Origin: Rhynochetos jubatus
Lineage: Eukaryota; Chordata; Aves; Eurypygiformes; Rhynochetidae
Length of the DNA stretch: 64,000 nt
Direction of reading: 5' to 3'
Assembly (NCBI GenBank): GCA_027574665.1
Contig: CM050658.1
Location: 20,410,317-20,474,316 of the forward strand
The notes under the pieces are model-generated. The model made no database searches and was not told the origin of the DNA. It saw only the letters and a program-made list of their open reading frames with translations. Both the position numbers and the translations under genes were made by a program. Each line of letters begins with the position of its first letter. Positions within the stretch are counted from its first letter, which is position 1. Below are positions 8,193-18,073 of the stretch, piece by piece.

Positions 8193-10948
8193 GTGCCGGT
8201 GGAGGGGGGTCAGGGCCAGCACTCGGGGACGGCGCACGTCTGGTCCCGCGGCGGCGTGCAGGCCGGGTGTAGGGATTTTGGGCGCGGCGCTGCACGCGGG
8301 AGAGGTCTCGCACCCGCTCAGGCCCAGCTCGGCTGGAGCGTCTGCTGCTCTGCAGCGCTGGGGAGCTGCAGGAGGACCCCAACGGCAGCTGTCTGTCGGT
8401 GCTGGGGCTGCTGGTCTCCGGTTGGATGGAGCCGTGGGACGGCCCCAGTGCCGCCAGGCTGGGGGTGCTGCTCTCAGCACTGGGTGCTGGCAGGCGGCTG
8501 CTCCCACGGCATCTTCTGCGCCGCCTGGAGGGATTTCGGGCCTGACGGTGTAACCGGGAGCGGTCTCGCACCCGCTGGGGCCCAGGGGGGCTGGAGAGGC
8601 TGCTGCCCTCATGCTGTGGGGAGCCGGGGGACGACCCCGATGCCGCCTGGCTGCCGGGGCTGCTGGTCTCGGGTGCCGCGGAGCCGTGGGAAGGCCCCAG
8701 CCCTGGCTGGCTGGCAGCGCCGGGGCTGGCGAGGTCGGAGTCGGCACTGGAGACTGTAGGGGGAAGCAGGAAGGTCAAGGGCATGGCCCCTAGGCCCAGG
8801 GCAGGACAGGCCAGGGAGGTGCTCCCAGCCCTCCTGGAGCAGAGAGGCTCTGCCAAGCCCACGCTGGGCACCCGCTGCCAGGCCTTGCCTGGTCCCTGGC
8901 CCCAGCCCAGGGGCACCCGGGCGCTTTGCCTCTTACCGGTGCCCAGGCTGGCACAGCTGTCGCACTGCCAGCTGGCCGTGCTGTCCCTCAAGGAGGAGCA
9001 GTGCCTGTGGGTGCTGTCGCCAGCGCAGGAGCAGCACAGGAGCAGTTGCCAGGGCCTGGGGAAGCAAACGGGTTCACGGCTGTGAGGACAAAGTGACCGC
9101 AGCACGGGATGCTCCGCCCGAGCTCTTGTTCTCAGTTCTCCCCCTTCGAGCCCTTGGCGAGACAGAGGTCCTGTGCAGAGCCCCGGGGTGCAGCTTTGGC
9201 AACTTACCCCTCCTCCTCTGCGTGCTGCCTGCCTTCTGGGCAAAGGCACTCGCTGGCATTGCAGCGGCTGTGCCTCTCGCTCAGTTCTGCAAAGTCGTGG
9301 CTGCTCTCCCATGTTGGTAATCTAACGGAGAAAGGAAAAGGGATGAGCCCCCGCTGCCCCGGCAGAAGGCAGACGCGGGGCACTCCTGCTCTTTGCCCCC
9401 AGCCCTGCTTCCGACTCCTCCGTGAAGCTGAAGCCCAGGCCCGGGGCACAGCGGAGGGCGGGGATGGCTGGGGCAGGCCCTGGCACGGCAGAGCACTTGC
9501 ACCCTCTGCTCTTGTGAGCTGGGCAGAAGGACACCAACCTCAAGGGAACTCGGATCCCCATGTTGAACATTTCTGAGAGAAAGCAGTCCCTGTCTCTACA
9601 GAGGGGGCAGCGGAAGCACAGGATGCCCGCATTCACAGCCTGTCCCTGCAGGAGAAACAGGAGGAGCAGGAGTGAGGCCCCGGTGCTGCTGAGCGCCTGC
9701 CGCGCCCCGCGCGCAAGGGAACGGCTCCTACCTGGACGCAGCCCCTGTGGAACCAGGCTGATTTGCAGGCTGGGCACACCATGGTGCTGTAGGACATTCT
9801 GTCGCCCACAGGCTCCAGGCACATGAGGCAGGCGGTGTTCTCCTCCGGAGCCGCCTCCACTGTCTGCTCTGGGCGGTGCTCCCAGCAGAAGGCGCTGGGG
9901 GGCAGAGGAGAGGGATGGGTGAGCTGAGAAGCGCTGGGTCCTTCCCCAGTGGCGTGGTGGCCAGGAGGGGACAGGAGGTACCTGTACAGAGGGCCGTAGT
10001 GCGTGACGCATTCGCCCTCCGCGGCACAGGGCAGGTGGAAGCTGCGGCGGCAGCCCTTGTGGCAGCAGGTGATGGCGGCCCAGCGCTCGCCACAGACGAA
10101 GCAGTGCTGGAAAGAGCAGAGCAGCCCCCGTCAGCGGCGGCCTCACGGCCACCACAGCCAGCCCCACAGCTCCGGGCAGGGCGCGGGATGTGGGCGCTGC
10201 CGGGTCACAGCCCGCCGATCCGCCTGGCGGACCAGGCTCCTGTGCCGGAGCCTCTGTGGAGCCGCGGGGAGCAAGAGGGATGTCCCAGAGCTGGCTGGAA
10301 GGGCTGGGATTTCTTTCCTTGGCGCCTGGGCTGAGCTCCCGCAAAGCTCTCCTGGCCCAAATCTCCCTGTGCTTCCCAAGCTCCTCACCTTGCGTGCTGC
10401 CCGCCTGACGGCGCGTCGAATGTCCTCCGGGAGGAATCCCAGGAGTCCTGCGTCCTCGACCGGCTGCTGGAAGAGGCCGTTGGCAAAAAACTGCAGAAGA
10501 AAAAAGACGAGGGGCTGGTGAGCGGGGTGCGGCAGGGCCTGCCTGTCGGAAAGCTGGAGGGAGCGCCGGGCAAACTCACCAGGCAAAAGACATGGGCACA
10601 GAGCCTTCGCATCTCCACTTTGTGCCCACAGGTATCCGGGTCAGCCTCTGCCCGGCGACACAGCATGCATGCTGGAGGGGAGAGAGAAACGCCGCCGTGA
10701 AGGAGCACCTCTGCGGGGCCGGGGGAAGCGCCCCGGAGGGATTGTCCCCGAGGGCCTGCTCTGTCCGGTGGGAGGCCTTGGAGAGGAAGGGGGGCATGGC
10801 CGGCACAGGTGTCCCAGCGAGTGCCCACCGCCCAGCCTGGGCCCCGCTTGCTGAGCACCCCAACGAGCCCCCTGCCAGGCTGCGGGAGGGATACTTTGCT
10901 CTTACCTCGCTCCCTCGAATCGGGGGCCTTCCGCTTCCTTGCCGGCAT
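8188..10948 (-). CDS. PHF7-like: PHF7-like gene, L type, copy 3 (reference description)
   Basis: Coding exons 5' to 3': 10948-10906, 10671-10580, 10490-10389, 10106-9982, 9894-9732, 9645-9539, 9321-9208, 9055-8937, 8753-8188; all GT/AG and phase-consistent; 476 aa. Residues 2-9 (PARKRKAP) are basic and NLS-like. The pre-PHD knuckle uses C16, C19, H41, C44. The PHD uses C81, C84, C93 or C94, C98, H103, C106, C124, H127, together forming an extended PHD. A RING-like C4HC3 set is C143, C146, C161, C164, H170, C173, C188, C191. A second PHD-like Cys/His cluster spans 231-283. Residues 289-476 are a Ser/Pro/Arg-rich tail with two related repeats. The order matches mammalian PHF7 and the N-terminus of G2E3; there is no HECT domain. 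Mammalian PHF7 is a chromatin reader and histone E3 ubiquitin ligase of spermatids, so a nuclear chromatin role is inferred. This copy has Arg at 227 (most have Gly). The ATG is the first in the predicted spliced mRNA. Confidence 0.82.
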
Positions 10949-11137
10949 GGCGCACGTCAACGGTGAGCGTTGGGAGTCCCTGTCCCAGCAGCGCTGGGCC
11001 GTCTCCTCCGGATGCTCCTCTGCTGACTCTGAGGGAGAAGCGGGACATGGGTGAGCTTGCAGCACAGGCCCAGGGCCCCGAGGCGTGGGGCCCCCTCCTC
11101 CCTCGGCAGCCCCGTGCAAGCCCTGTCCTCTCCTCAC

Positions 11138-11229
11138 CTGGCCAGGTGGCACTGATGCACGGCCTGAGCCCAGCGCCCCTTTATGTGGGGCTTGGCCCCA
11201 CTGATGTCACAATGGCCGCTGTGACATCA
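11138..11229 (-). promoter_or_regulatory. L-type promoter: CRE-like inverted pair, TATA-like box, 5' UTR exon (copy 3 as reference)
   Basis: On the minus strand, reading toward the gene, there is an inverted pair of CRE-like octamers, TGATGTCA and TGACATCA, at 11202-11209 and 11222-11229, with a 12-bp spacer. A TATA-like CATAAA follows at 11185-11180. About 48 bp from the CATAAA start is a donor CCAG|GTGAGG (exon end 11138). A 109-bp intron then leads to acceptor CCCTCAG before 11028, and exon 11028-10906 carries the start codon. The dyad recurs at 16145-16172, 21088-21115, 26031-26058, 30974-31001, 35917-35944, 43666-43693, 48609-48636 and 53552-53579. CRE sites with a nearby TATA-like box are typical of CREM/CREB-driven spermatid genes. 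The transcription start is inferred, not seen. Confidence 0.6.
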
Positions 11230-11423
11230 GCACCGCTGGCCAGCGTGTGCCCCAAACACGGGCAGGGGCGGCCTTGGCCGCCTGCCACCCGCAGTGAGAC
11301 GGCCACCGCCTCACGCGGGTGCCTGTGAAGTGCCGAGGCAGGGCCGGAACCAGGTCCCCCGGGGCAGCCGTTGAGGGCGGCGCTGTTGGCCAAAAGGTGC
11401 TGTTGGCAGTGCGAGGGTAACGG

Positions 11424-11475
11424 CTGGGCTGGCTGATCTGAAGGGTCTTTTCCAACCCAAACGAGTCTGTGATGC
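11424..11475 (+). mobile_element. CR1 LINE 3'-end fragment (copy 3 as reference)
   Basis: The stretch 'gatctgaagggtcttttcc' followed by 'aacccaaacgagtctgtgatgc' resembles the conserved 3' end of bird and reptile CR1 retrotransposons, which end in a ccaacccaaac motif and a short octamer-like tail. Only about 50 bp remain, with no ORF. The same insertion is in every L unit, at 16367, 21310, 26253, 31196, 36139, 43888, 48831 and 53774 (starts), so it predates the amplification. It supports an avian source. Confidence 0.6.
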
Positions 11476-11640
11476 TAATTGCCGTTCACTTACTGCTTAG
11501 TGGCCGTTTGATTGGTTTTCCTTCAGTCATCAATTAATTACCATTGGATCATGGCTTAGTTATTAACAAACCCCTTTTGGTGTTTCAATAATATCATAAT
11601 ATAGCGGCCAACTTTACTGTCCAGCTGGCGCGGCACGTGC
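11476..11640. other. AT-rich island with CCAAT motifs and a 3'-end-like relic (copy 3 as reference)
   Basis: This roughly 130-bp AT-rich stretch sits in an otherwise GC-rich unit. It holds two CCAAT motifs on the minus strand (ATTGG at about 11510 and 11545), some 350 bp upstream of the L promoter. It ends in 'tagcggccaactttactg' (11603-11620), which resembles the gene's own 3' end 'tagcggccagctttattg' with a degraded poly(A) signal (AGTAAA). It recurs in every L unit. No function is shown. Confidence 0.4.
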
Positions 11641-11839
11641 TGCCCGTACAGGAGGAGGCAGCCTTTGGGCGGTGCAGCAGCAACCATGCTGTGGAAGAGC
11701 AGCGGGCAGTGCTGGGGCGGGGAGCGCCCTACGGGGGCTGTATGGCGCCTGGGCTTGCAGCCGAGCAGCCAGCCTGGCCTGGTGGAGCCGCTTGGAGGCC
11801 GCGGCAGAAGCGCAAAGGGACGCCAGGCCACAGACCTCA

Positions 11840-12137
11840 CAGCAGACGGGGCGAAGCACAGCAGCCCCAGGGCTCAGCCCCACCCGCCCAGGGCCGCCCT
11901 CGGCCACCGCTCGAATCCCGGTCAGCGCCTTCTCCTCTTCCCCGGCCCGAGGCGGCACTGCCCGCCGCTCCCCGCCGCCGCTCCCCCCCGCCGCTCCAAT
12001 CTCGGCCGCGCGGCGGCGCCCCGGGGCCCCGGCGGACCGCCCTGCCCTCGCCCGTCCCGCCGGGAAGCGCCGGTGCTCATGGCGACGTGGCGGGGTGGCC
12101 TGGGGTTCGGTGTGCTCTGCCTGCTGCCGGCGGCTGG
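11840..12137 (+). promoter_or_regulatory. CpG island in front of the plus-strand orphan exon (copy 3 as reference)
   Basis: This stretch is dense in CpG, with gccgcc/gcggcg runs and C-tracts, and leads directly into a good plus-strand start codon at 12079. There is no TATA box. It lies about 700-930 bp upstream of the L-type PHF7-like promoter and points away from it, so the two would form a divergent pair. It is repeated 4943 bp apart in all complete L units. Promoter activity is inferred from composition. Confidence 0.5.
12079..12136 (+). pseudogene. Orphan signal-peptide first exon (gene B), in unit 3
   Basis: An ATG in GCTCATGGCG context opens 19 codons plus one base and ends at donor GGCTG|GTGAGC. 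The peptide MATWRGGLGFGVLCLLPAA looks like a signal peptide: a charged start, a hydrophobic core GVLCLLP and a small-residue end. A phase-1 junction directly after a signal peptide is common in genes for Ig-type and other secreted or membrane proteins. No downstream exon follows before the unit switches to array sequence at 12578, so this is a captured 5' end rather than a whole gene. I do not recognise the parent gene. Confidence 0.55.
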
Positions 12138-12577
12138 TGAGCGCGGGGCGGCTGAGGGGTGTGGGGGGGGCGGCCCTCAGGGCAGGTGTGCGGGCTTCGG
12201 TGTCTCTCTCTGAGGCGGCTGTGGGGGACCTGCCGGCCTCATCCGCGGCCGGGGCTGCCCCCCCCGGGGAGGCCCTGCTGAGGGGTCCGGCATGGGGGAA
12301 CCCCTGGCTTCGAGCCGAGACCCCTCAGCTGAGGTACCCACACCCGGACGGCGGGATGGTGCGAGTTGGGTTCACTGAGGGAAGAGTTAGGCTGAAAGTG
12401 AGGTAGGTTCGTGTCGCTGCCGGTGCGCGTTGGGAGGCTGCAGCAGTTGGTGCCGCGGGAATGACCGCGTGGACCCACTGGTACACCCGCGGTAAGGCTG
12501 TTGGGGGAGAAACGGTGTACCACAGCGTGCCTGCCCGGCCCTCTCCATGCAAGCCATTAAAAACCTCCACCTTTTCA

Positions 12578-12601
12578 CCCAGCACCTCTGGACGTCATTC
12601 T
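12578..12601 (-). pseudogene. Truncated remnant of the S-type first exon inside L units (unit 3 as reference)
   Basis: The S-type start ATG ACG TCC AGA GGT GCT GGG is preserved here on the minus strand (start codon 12598-12596). After the seventh codon the L-specific sequence begins and gives an immediate TGA. The L/S junction thus cuts the S exon in two. The same remnant lies at the equivalent place in every L unit. Confidence 0.65.
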
Positions 12602-13130
12602 TCACAGGCACCACTTCCAGAGCGGACATAAGACAGACAGATGCCTAGATCAAAACCTGCTGGGGAGGACGCAGCCTTTACACTTCACACTTTAGAGCAG
12701 ACCGATGTGTACTATCCTAATAGTTCTCTAAACATGAAGACGTGATTCCACCTCTGTCAGGACAAGTTTAAAACACTCGAGGGTGGCGGGGAGTGCCCCC
12801 AGCTCTTCCCGAAGGTGGGGCACTACAGTGCTAGACGCTGGGCTCTGGGGGCGGGCCGAGCCCCCTTCCCGGGGGCAGGGGCAGGGGCAGAGCCCCCCGG
12901 TGCCGGGGGTGGCTGTGAAGTTCCCCTGGGGAAAGTGAGCAGGCTGCGGGGCCAGCGAGGCCCAAAGCACACGGCCGTGGCGCTGGGCAGCCGACCAAGA
13001 CCAGCCCGCAAGGAGGGAGGCCTGGGGAAGGTGCTGCCAAGCCCCGGGCTCGAGACGGCCCTCTGGGCCCAGGAGGAGGAAGCCGACAAAGGAGGGTGGA
13101 ATCTCCCAGTGCAGAGATTAGCGGCCAGCT

Positions 13131-15891
13131 TTATTGTGCCGGTGGAGGGGGGTCAGGGCCAGCACTCGGGGACGGCGCACGTCTGGTCCCGCGGCGGCGT
13201 GCAGGCCGGGTGTAGGGATTTTGGGCGCGGCGCTGCACGCGGGAGAGGTCTCGCACCCGCTCAGGCCCAGCTCGGCTGGAGCGTCTGCTGCTCTGGAGCG
13301 CTGGGGAGCTGCAGGAGGACCCCAACGGCAGCTGTCTGTCGGTGCTGGGGCTGCTGGTCTCCGGTTGGATGGAGCCGTGGGACGGCCCCAGTGCCGCCAG
13401 GCTGGGGGTGCTGCTCTCAGCACTGGGTGCTGGCAGGCGGCTGCTCCCACGGCATCTTCTGCGCCGCCTGGAGGGATTTCGGGCCTGACGGTGTAACCGG
13501 GAGCGGTCTCGCACCCGCTGGGGCCCAGGGGGGCTGGAGAGGCTGCTGCCCTCATGCTGTGGGGAGCCGGGGGACGACCCCGATGCCGCCTGGCTGCCGG
13601 GGCTGCTGGTCTCGGGTGCCGCGGAGCCGTGGGAAGGCCCCAGCCCTGGCTGGCTGGCAGCGCCGGGGCTGGCGAGGTCGGAGTCGGCACTGGAGACTGT
13701 AGGGGGAAGCAGGAAGGTCAAGGGCATGGCCCCTAGGCCCAGGGCAGGACAGGCCAGGGAGGTGCTCCCAGCCCTCCTGGAGCAGAGAGGCTCTGCCAAG
13801 CCCACGCTGGGCACCCGCTGCCAGGCCTTGCCTGGTCCCTGGCCCCAGCCCAGGGGCACCCGGGCGCTTTGCCTCTTACCGGTGCCCAGGCTGGCACAGC
13901 TGTCGCACTGCCAGCTGGCCGTGCTGTCCCTCAAGGAGGAGCAGTGCCTGTGGGTGCTGTCGCCAGCGCAGGAGCAGCACAGGAGCAGTTGCCAGGGCCT
14001 GGGGAAGCAAACGGGTTCACGGCTGTGAGGACAAAGTGACCGCAGCACGGGATGCTCCGCCCGAGCTCTTGTTCTCAGTTCTCCCCCTTCGAGCCCTTGG
14101 CGAGACAGAGGTCCTGTGCAGAGCCCCGGGGTGCAGCTTTGGCAACTTACCCCTCCTCCTCTGCGTGCTGCCTGCCTTCTGGGCAAAGGCACTCGCTGGC
14201 ATTGCAGCGGCTGTGCCCCTCGCTCAGTTCTGCAAAGTCGTGGCTGCTCTCCCATGTTGGTAATCTAACGGAGAAAGGAAAAGGGATGAGCCCCCGCTGC
14301 CCCGGCAGAAGGCAGACGCGGGGCACTCCTGCTCTTTGCCCCCAGCCCTGCTTCCGACTCCTCCGTGAAGCTGAAGCCCAGGCCCGGGGCACAGCGGAGG
14401 GCGGGGATGGCTGGGGCAGGCCCTGGCACGGCAGAGCACTTGCACCCTCTGCTCTTGTGAGCTGGGCAGAAGGACACCAACCTCAAGGGAACTCGGATCC
14501 CCATGTTGAACATTTCTGAGAGAAAGCAGTCCCTGTCTCTACAGAGGGGGCAGCGGAAGCACAGGATGCCCGCATTCACAGCCTGTCCCTGCAGGAGAAA
14601 CAGGAGGAGCAGGAGTGAGGCCCCGGTGCTGCTGAGCGCCTGCCGCGCCCCGCGCGCAAGGGAACGGCTCCTACCTGGACGCAGCCCCTGTGGAACCAGG
14701 CTGATTTGCAGGCTGGGCACACCATGGTGCTGTAGGACATTCTGTCGCCCACAGGCTCCAGGCACATGAGGCAGGCGGTGTTCTCCTCCGGAGCCGCCTC
14801 CACTGTCTGCTCTGGGCGGTGCTCCCAGCAGAAGGCGCTGGGGGGCAGAGGAGAGGGATGGGTGAGCTGAGAAGCGCTGGGTCCTTCCCCAGTGGCGTGG
14901 TGGCCAGGAGGGGACAGGAGGTACCTGTACAGAGGGCCGTAGTGCGTGACGCATTCACCCTCCGCGGCACAGGGCAGGTGGAAGCTGCGGCGGCAGCCCT
15001 TGTGGCAGCAGGTGATGGCGGCCCAGCGCTCGCCACAGACGAAGCAGTGCTGGAAAGAGCAGAGCAGCCCCCGTCAGCGGCGGCCTCACGGCCACCACAG
15101 CCAGCCCCACAGCTCCGGGCAGGGCGCGGGATGTGGGCGCTGCCGGGTCACAGCCCGCCGATCCGCCTGGCGGACCAGGCTCCTGTGCCGGAGCCTCTGT
15201 GGAGCCGCGGGGAGCAAGAGGGATGTCCCAGAGCTGGCTGGAAGGGCTGGGATTTCTTTCCTTGGCGCCTGGGCTGAGCTCCCGCAAAGCTCTCCTGGCC
15301 CAAATCTCCCTGTGCTTCCCAAGCTCCTCACCTTGCGTGCTGCCCGCCTGACGGCGCGTCGAATGTCCTCCGGGAGGAATCCCAGGAGTCCTGCGTCCTC
15401 GACCGGCTGCTGGAAGAGGCCGTTGGCAAAAAACTGCAGAAGAAAAAAGACGAGGGGCTGGTGAGCGGGGTGCGGCAGGGCCTGCCTGTCGGAAAGCTGG
15501 AGGGAGCGCCGGGCAAACTCACCAGGCAAAAGACATGGGCACAGAGCCTTCGCATCTCCACTTTGTGCCCACAGGTATCCGGGTCAGCCTCTGCCCGGCG
15601 ACACAGCATGCATGCTGGAGGGGAGAGAGAAACGCCGCCGTGAAGGAGCACCTCTGCGGGGCCGGGGGAAGCGCCCCGGAGGGATTGTCCCCGAGGGCCT
15701 GCTCTGTCCGGTGGGAGGCCTTGGAGAGGAAGGGGGGCATGGCCGGCACAGGTGTCCCAGCGAGTGCCCACCGCCCAGCCTGGGCCCCGCTTGCTGAGCA
15801 CCCCAACGAGCCCCCTGCCAGGCTGCGGGAGGGATACTTTGCTCTTACCTCGCTCCCTCGAATCGGGGGCCTTCCGCTTCCTTGCCGGCAT
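13131..15891 (-). CDS. PHF7-like: PHF7-like gene, L type, copy 4
   Basis: Exons: 15891-15849, 15614-15523, 15433-15332, 15049-14925, 14837-14675, 14588-14482, 14264-14151, 13998-13880, 13696-13131. Intact 476-aa frame with the consensus residues Gly227, Leu253 and tail GSPQ/GSSRL. A synonymous GGC to GGT change at Gly110 (plus-strand 'gcattcacc' near 14951) is private to this copy, the kind of silent substitution tolerated in a maintained gene. Confidence 0.8.
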
Positions 15892-17021
15892 GGCGCACGT
15901 CAACGGTGAGCGTTGGGAGTCCCTGTCCCAGCAGCGCTGGGCCGTCTCCTCCGGATGCTCCTCTGCTGACTCTGAGGGAGAAGCGGGACATGGGTGAGCT
16001 TGCAGCACAGGCCCAGGGCCCCGAGGCGTGGGGCCCCCTCCTCCCTCGGCAGCCCCGTGCAAGCCCTGTCCTCTCCTCACCTGGCCAGGTGGCACTGATG
16101 CACGGCCTGAGCCCAGCGCCCCTTTATGTGGGGCTTGGCCCCACTGATGTCACAATGGCCGCTGTGACATCAGCACCGCTGGCCAGCGTGTGCCCCAAAC
16201 ACGGGCAGGGGCGGCCTTGGCCGCCTGCCACCCGCAGTGAGACGGCCACCGCCTCACGCGGGTGCCTGTGAAGTGCCGAGGCAGGGCCGGAACCAGGTCC
16301 CCCGGGGCAGCCGTTGAGGGCGGCGCTGTTGGCCAAAAGGTGCTGTTGGCAGTGCGAGGGTAACGGCTGGGCTGGCTGATCTGAAGGGTCTTTTCCAACC
16401 CAAACGAGTCTGTGATGCTAATTGCCGTTCACTTACTGCTTAGTGGCCGTTTGATTGGTTTTCCTTCAGTCATCAATTAATTACCATTGGATCATGGCTT
16501 AGTTATTAACAAACCCCTTTTGGTGTTTCAATAATATCATAATATAGCGGCCAACTTTACTGTCCAGCTGGCGCGGCACGTGCTGCCCGTACAGGAGGAG
16601 GCAGCCTTTGGGCGGTGCAGCAGCAACCATGCTGTGGAAGAGCAGCGGGCAGTGCTGGGGCGGGGAGCGCCCTACGGGGGCTGTATGGCGCCTGGGCTTG
16701 CAGCCGAGCAGCCAGCCTGGCCTGGTGGAGCCGCTTGGAGGCCGCGGCAGAAGCGCAAAGGGACGCCAGGCCACAGACCTCACAGCAGACGGGGCGAAGC
16801 ACAGCAGCCCCAGGGCTCAGCCCCACCCGCCCAGGGCCGCCCTCGGCCACCGCTCGAATCCCGGTCAGCGCCTTCTCCTCTTCCCCGGCCCGAGGCGGCA
16901 CTGCCCGCCGCTCCCCGCCGCCGCTCCCCCCCGCCGCTCCAATCTCGGCCGCGCGGCGGCGCCCCGGGGCCCCGGCGGACCGCCCTGCCCTCGCCCGTCC
17001 CGCCGGGAAGCGCCGGTGCTC

Positions 17022-17079
17022 ATGGCGACGTGGCGGGGTGGCCTGGGGTTCGGTGTGCTCTGCCTGCTGCCGGCGGCTG
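17022..17079 (+). pseudogene. Gene B orphan first exon, unit 4
   Basis: Identical start, signal-like peptide and GTGAGC donor to the copy at 12079-12136. No partner exon follows before the array junction at 17521. Confidence 0.5.
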
Positions 17080-18073
17080 GTGAGCGCGGGGCGGCTGAGG
17101 GGTGTGGGGGGGGCGGCCCTCAGGGCAGGTGTGCGGGCTTCGGTGTCTCTCTCTGAGGCGGCTGTGGGGGACCTGCCGGCCTCATCCGCGGCCGGGGCTG
17201 CCCCCCCCGGGGAGGCCCTGCTGAGGGGTCCGGCATGGGGGAACCCCTGGCTTCGAGCCGAGACCCCTCAGCTGAGGTACCCACACCCGGACGGCGGGAT
17301 GGTGCGAGTTGGGTTCACTGAGGGAAGAGTTAGGCTGAAAGTGAGGTAGGTTCGTGTCGCTGCCGGTGCGCGTTGGGAGGCTGCAGCAGTTGGTGCCGCG
17401 GGAATGACCGCGTGGACCCACTGGTACACCCGCGGTAAGGCTGTTGGGGGAGAAACGGTGTACCACAGCGTGCCTGCCCGGCCCTCTCCATGCAAGCCAT
17501 TAAAAACCTCCACCTTTTCACCCAGCACCTCTGGACGTCATTCTTCACAGGCACCACTTCCAGAGCGGACATAAGACAGACAGATGCCTAGATCAAAACC
17601 TGCTGGGGAGGACGCAGCCTTTACACTTCACACTTTAGAGCAGACCGATGTGTACTATCCTAATAGTTCTCTAAACATGAAGACGTGATTCCACCTCTGT
17701 CAGGACAAGTTTAAAACACTCGAGGGTGGCGGGGAGTGCCCCCAGCTCTTCCCGAAGGTGGGGCACTACAGTGCTAGACGCTGGGCTCTGGGGGCGGGCC
17801 GAGCCCCCTTCCCGGGGGCAGGGGCAGGGGCAGAGCCCCCCGGTGCCGGGGGTGGCTGTGAAGTTCCCCTGGGGAAAGTGAGCAGGCTGCGGGGCCAGCG
17901 AGGCCCAAAGCACACGGCCGTGGCGCTGGGCAGCCGACCAAGACCAGCCCGCAAGGAGGGAGGCCTGGGGAAGGTGCTGCCAAGCCCCGGGCTCGAGACG
18001 GCCCTCTGGGCCCAGGAGGAGGAAGCCGACAAAGGAGGGTGGAATCTCCCAGTGCAGAGATTAGCGGCCAGCT

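Noticed and set aside
10385-11152. 255-codon minus-strand frame across the L-type 5' exons
   Set aside because: It joins the true first and second coding exons to introns by chance read-through. The donor at 10906 and acceptor at 10672 give the phase-consistent protein.
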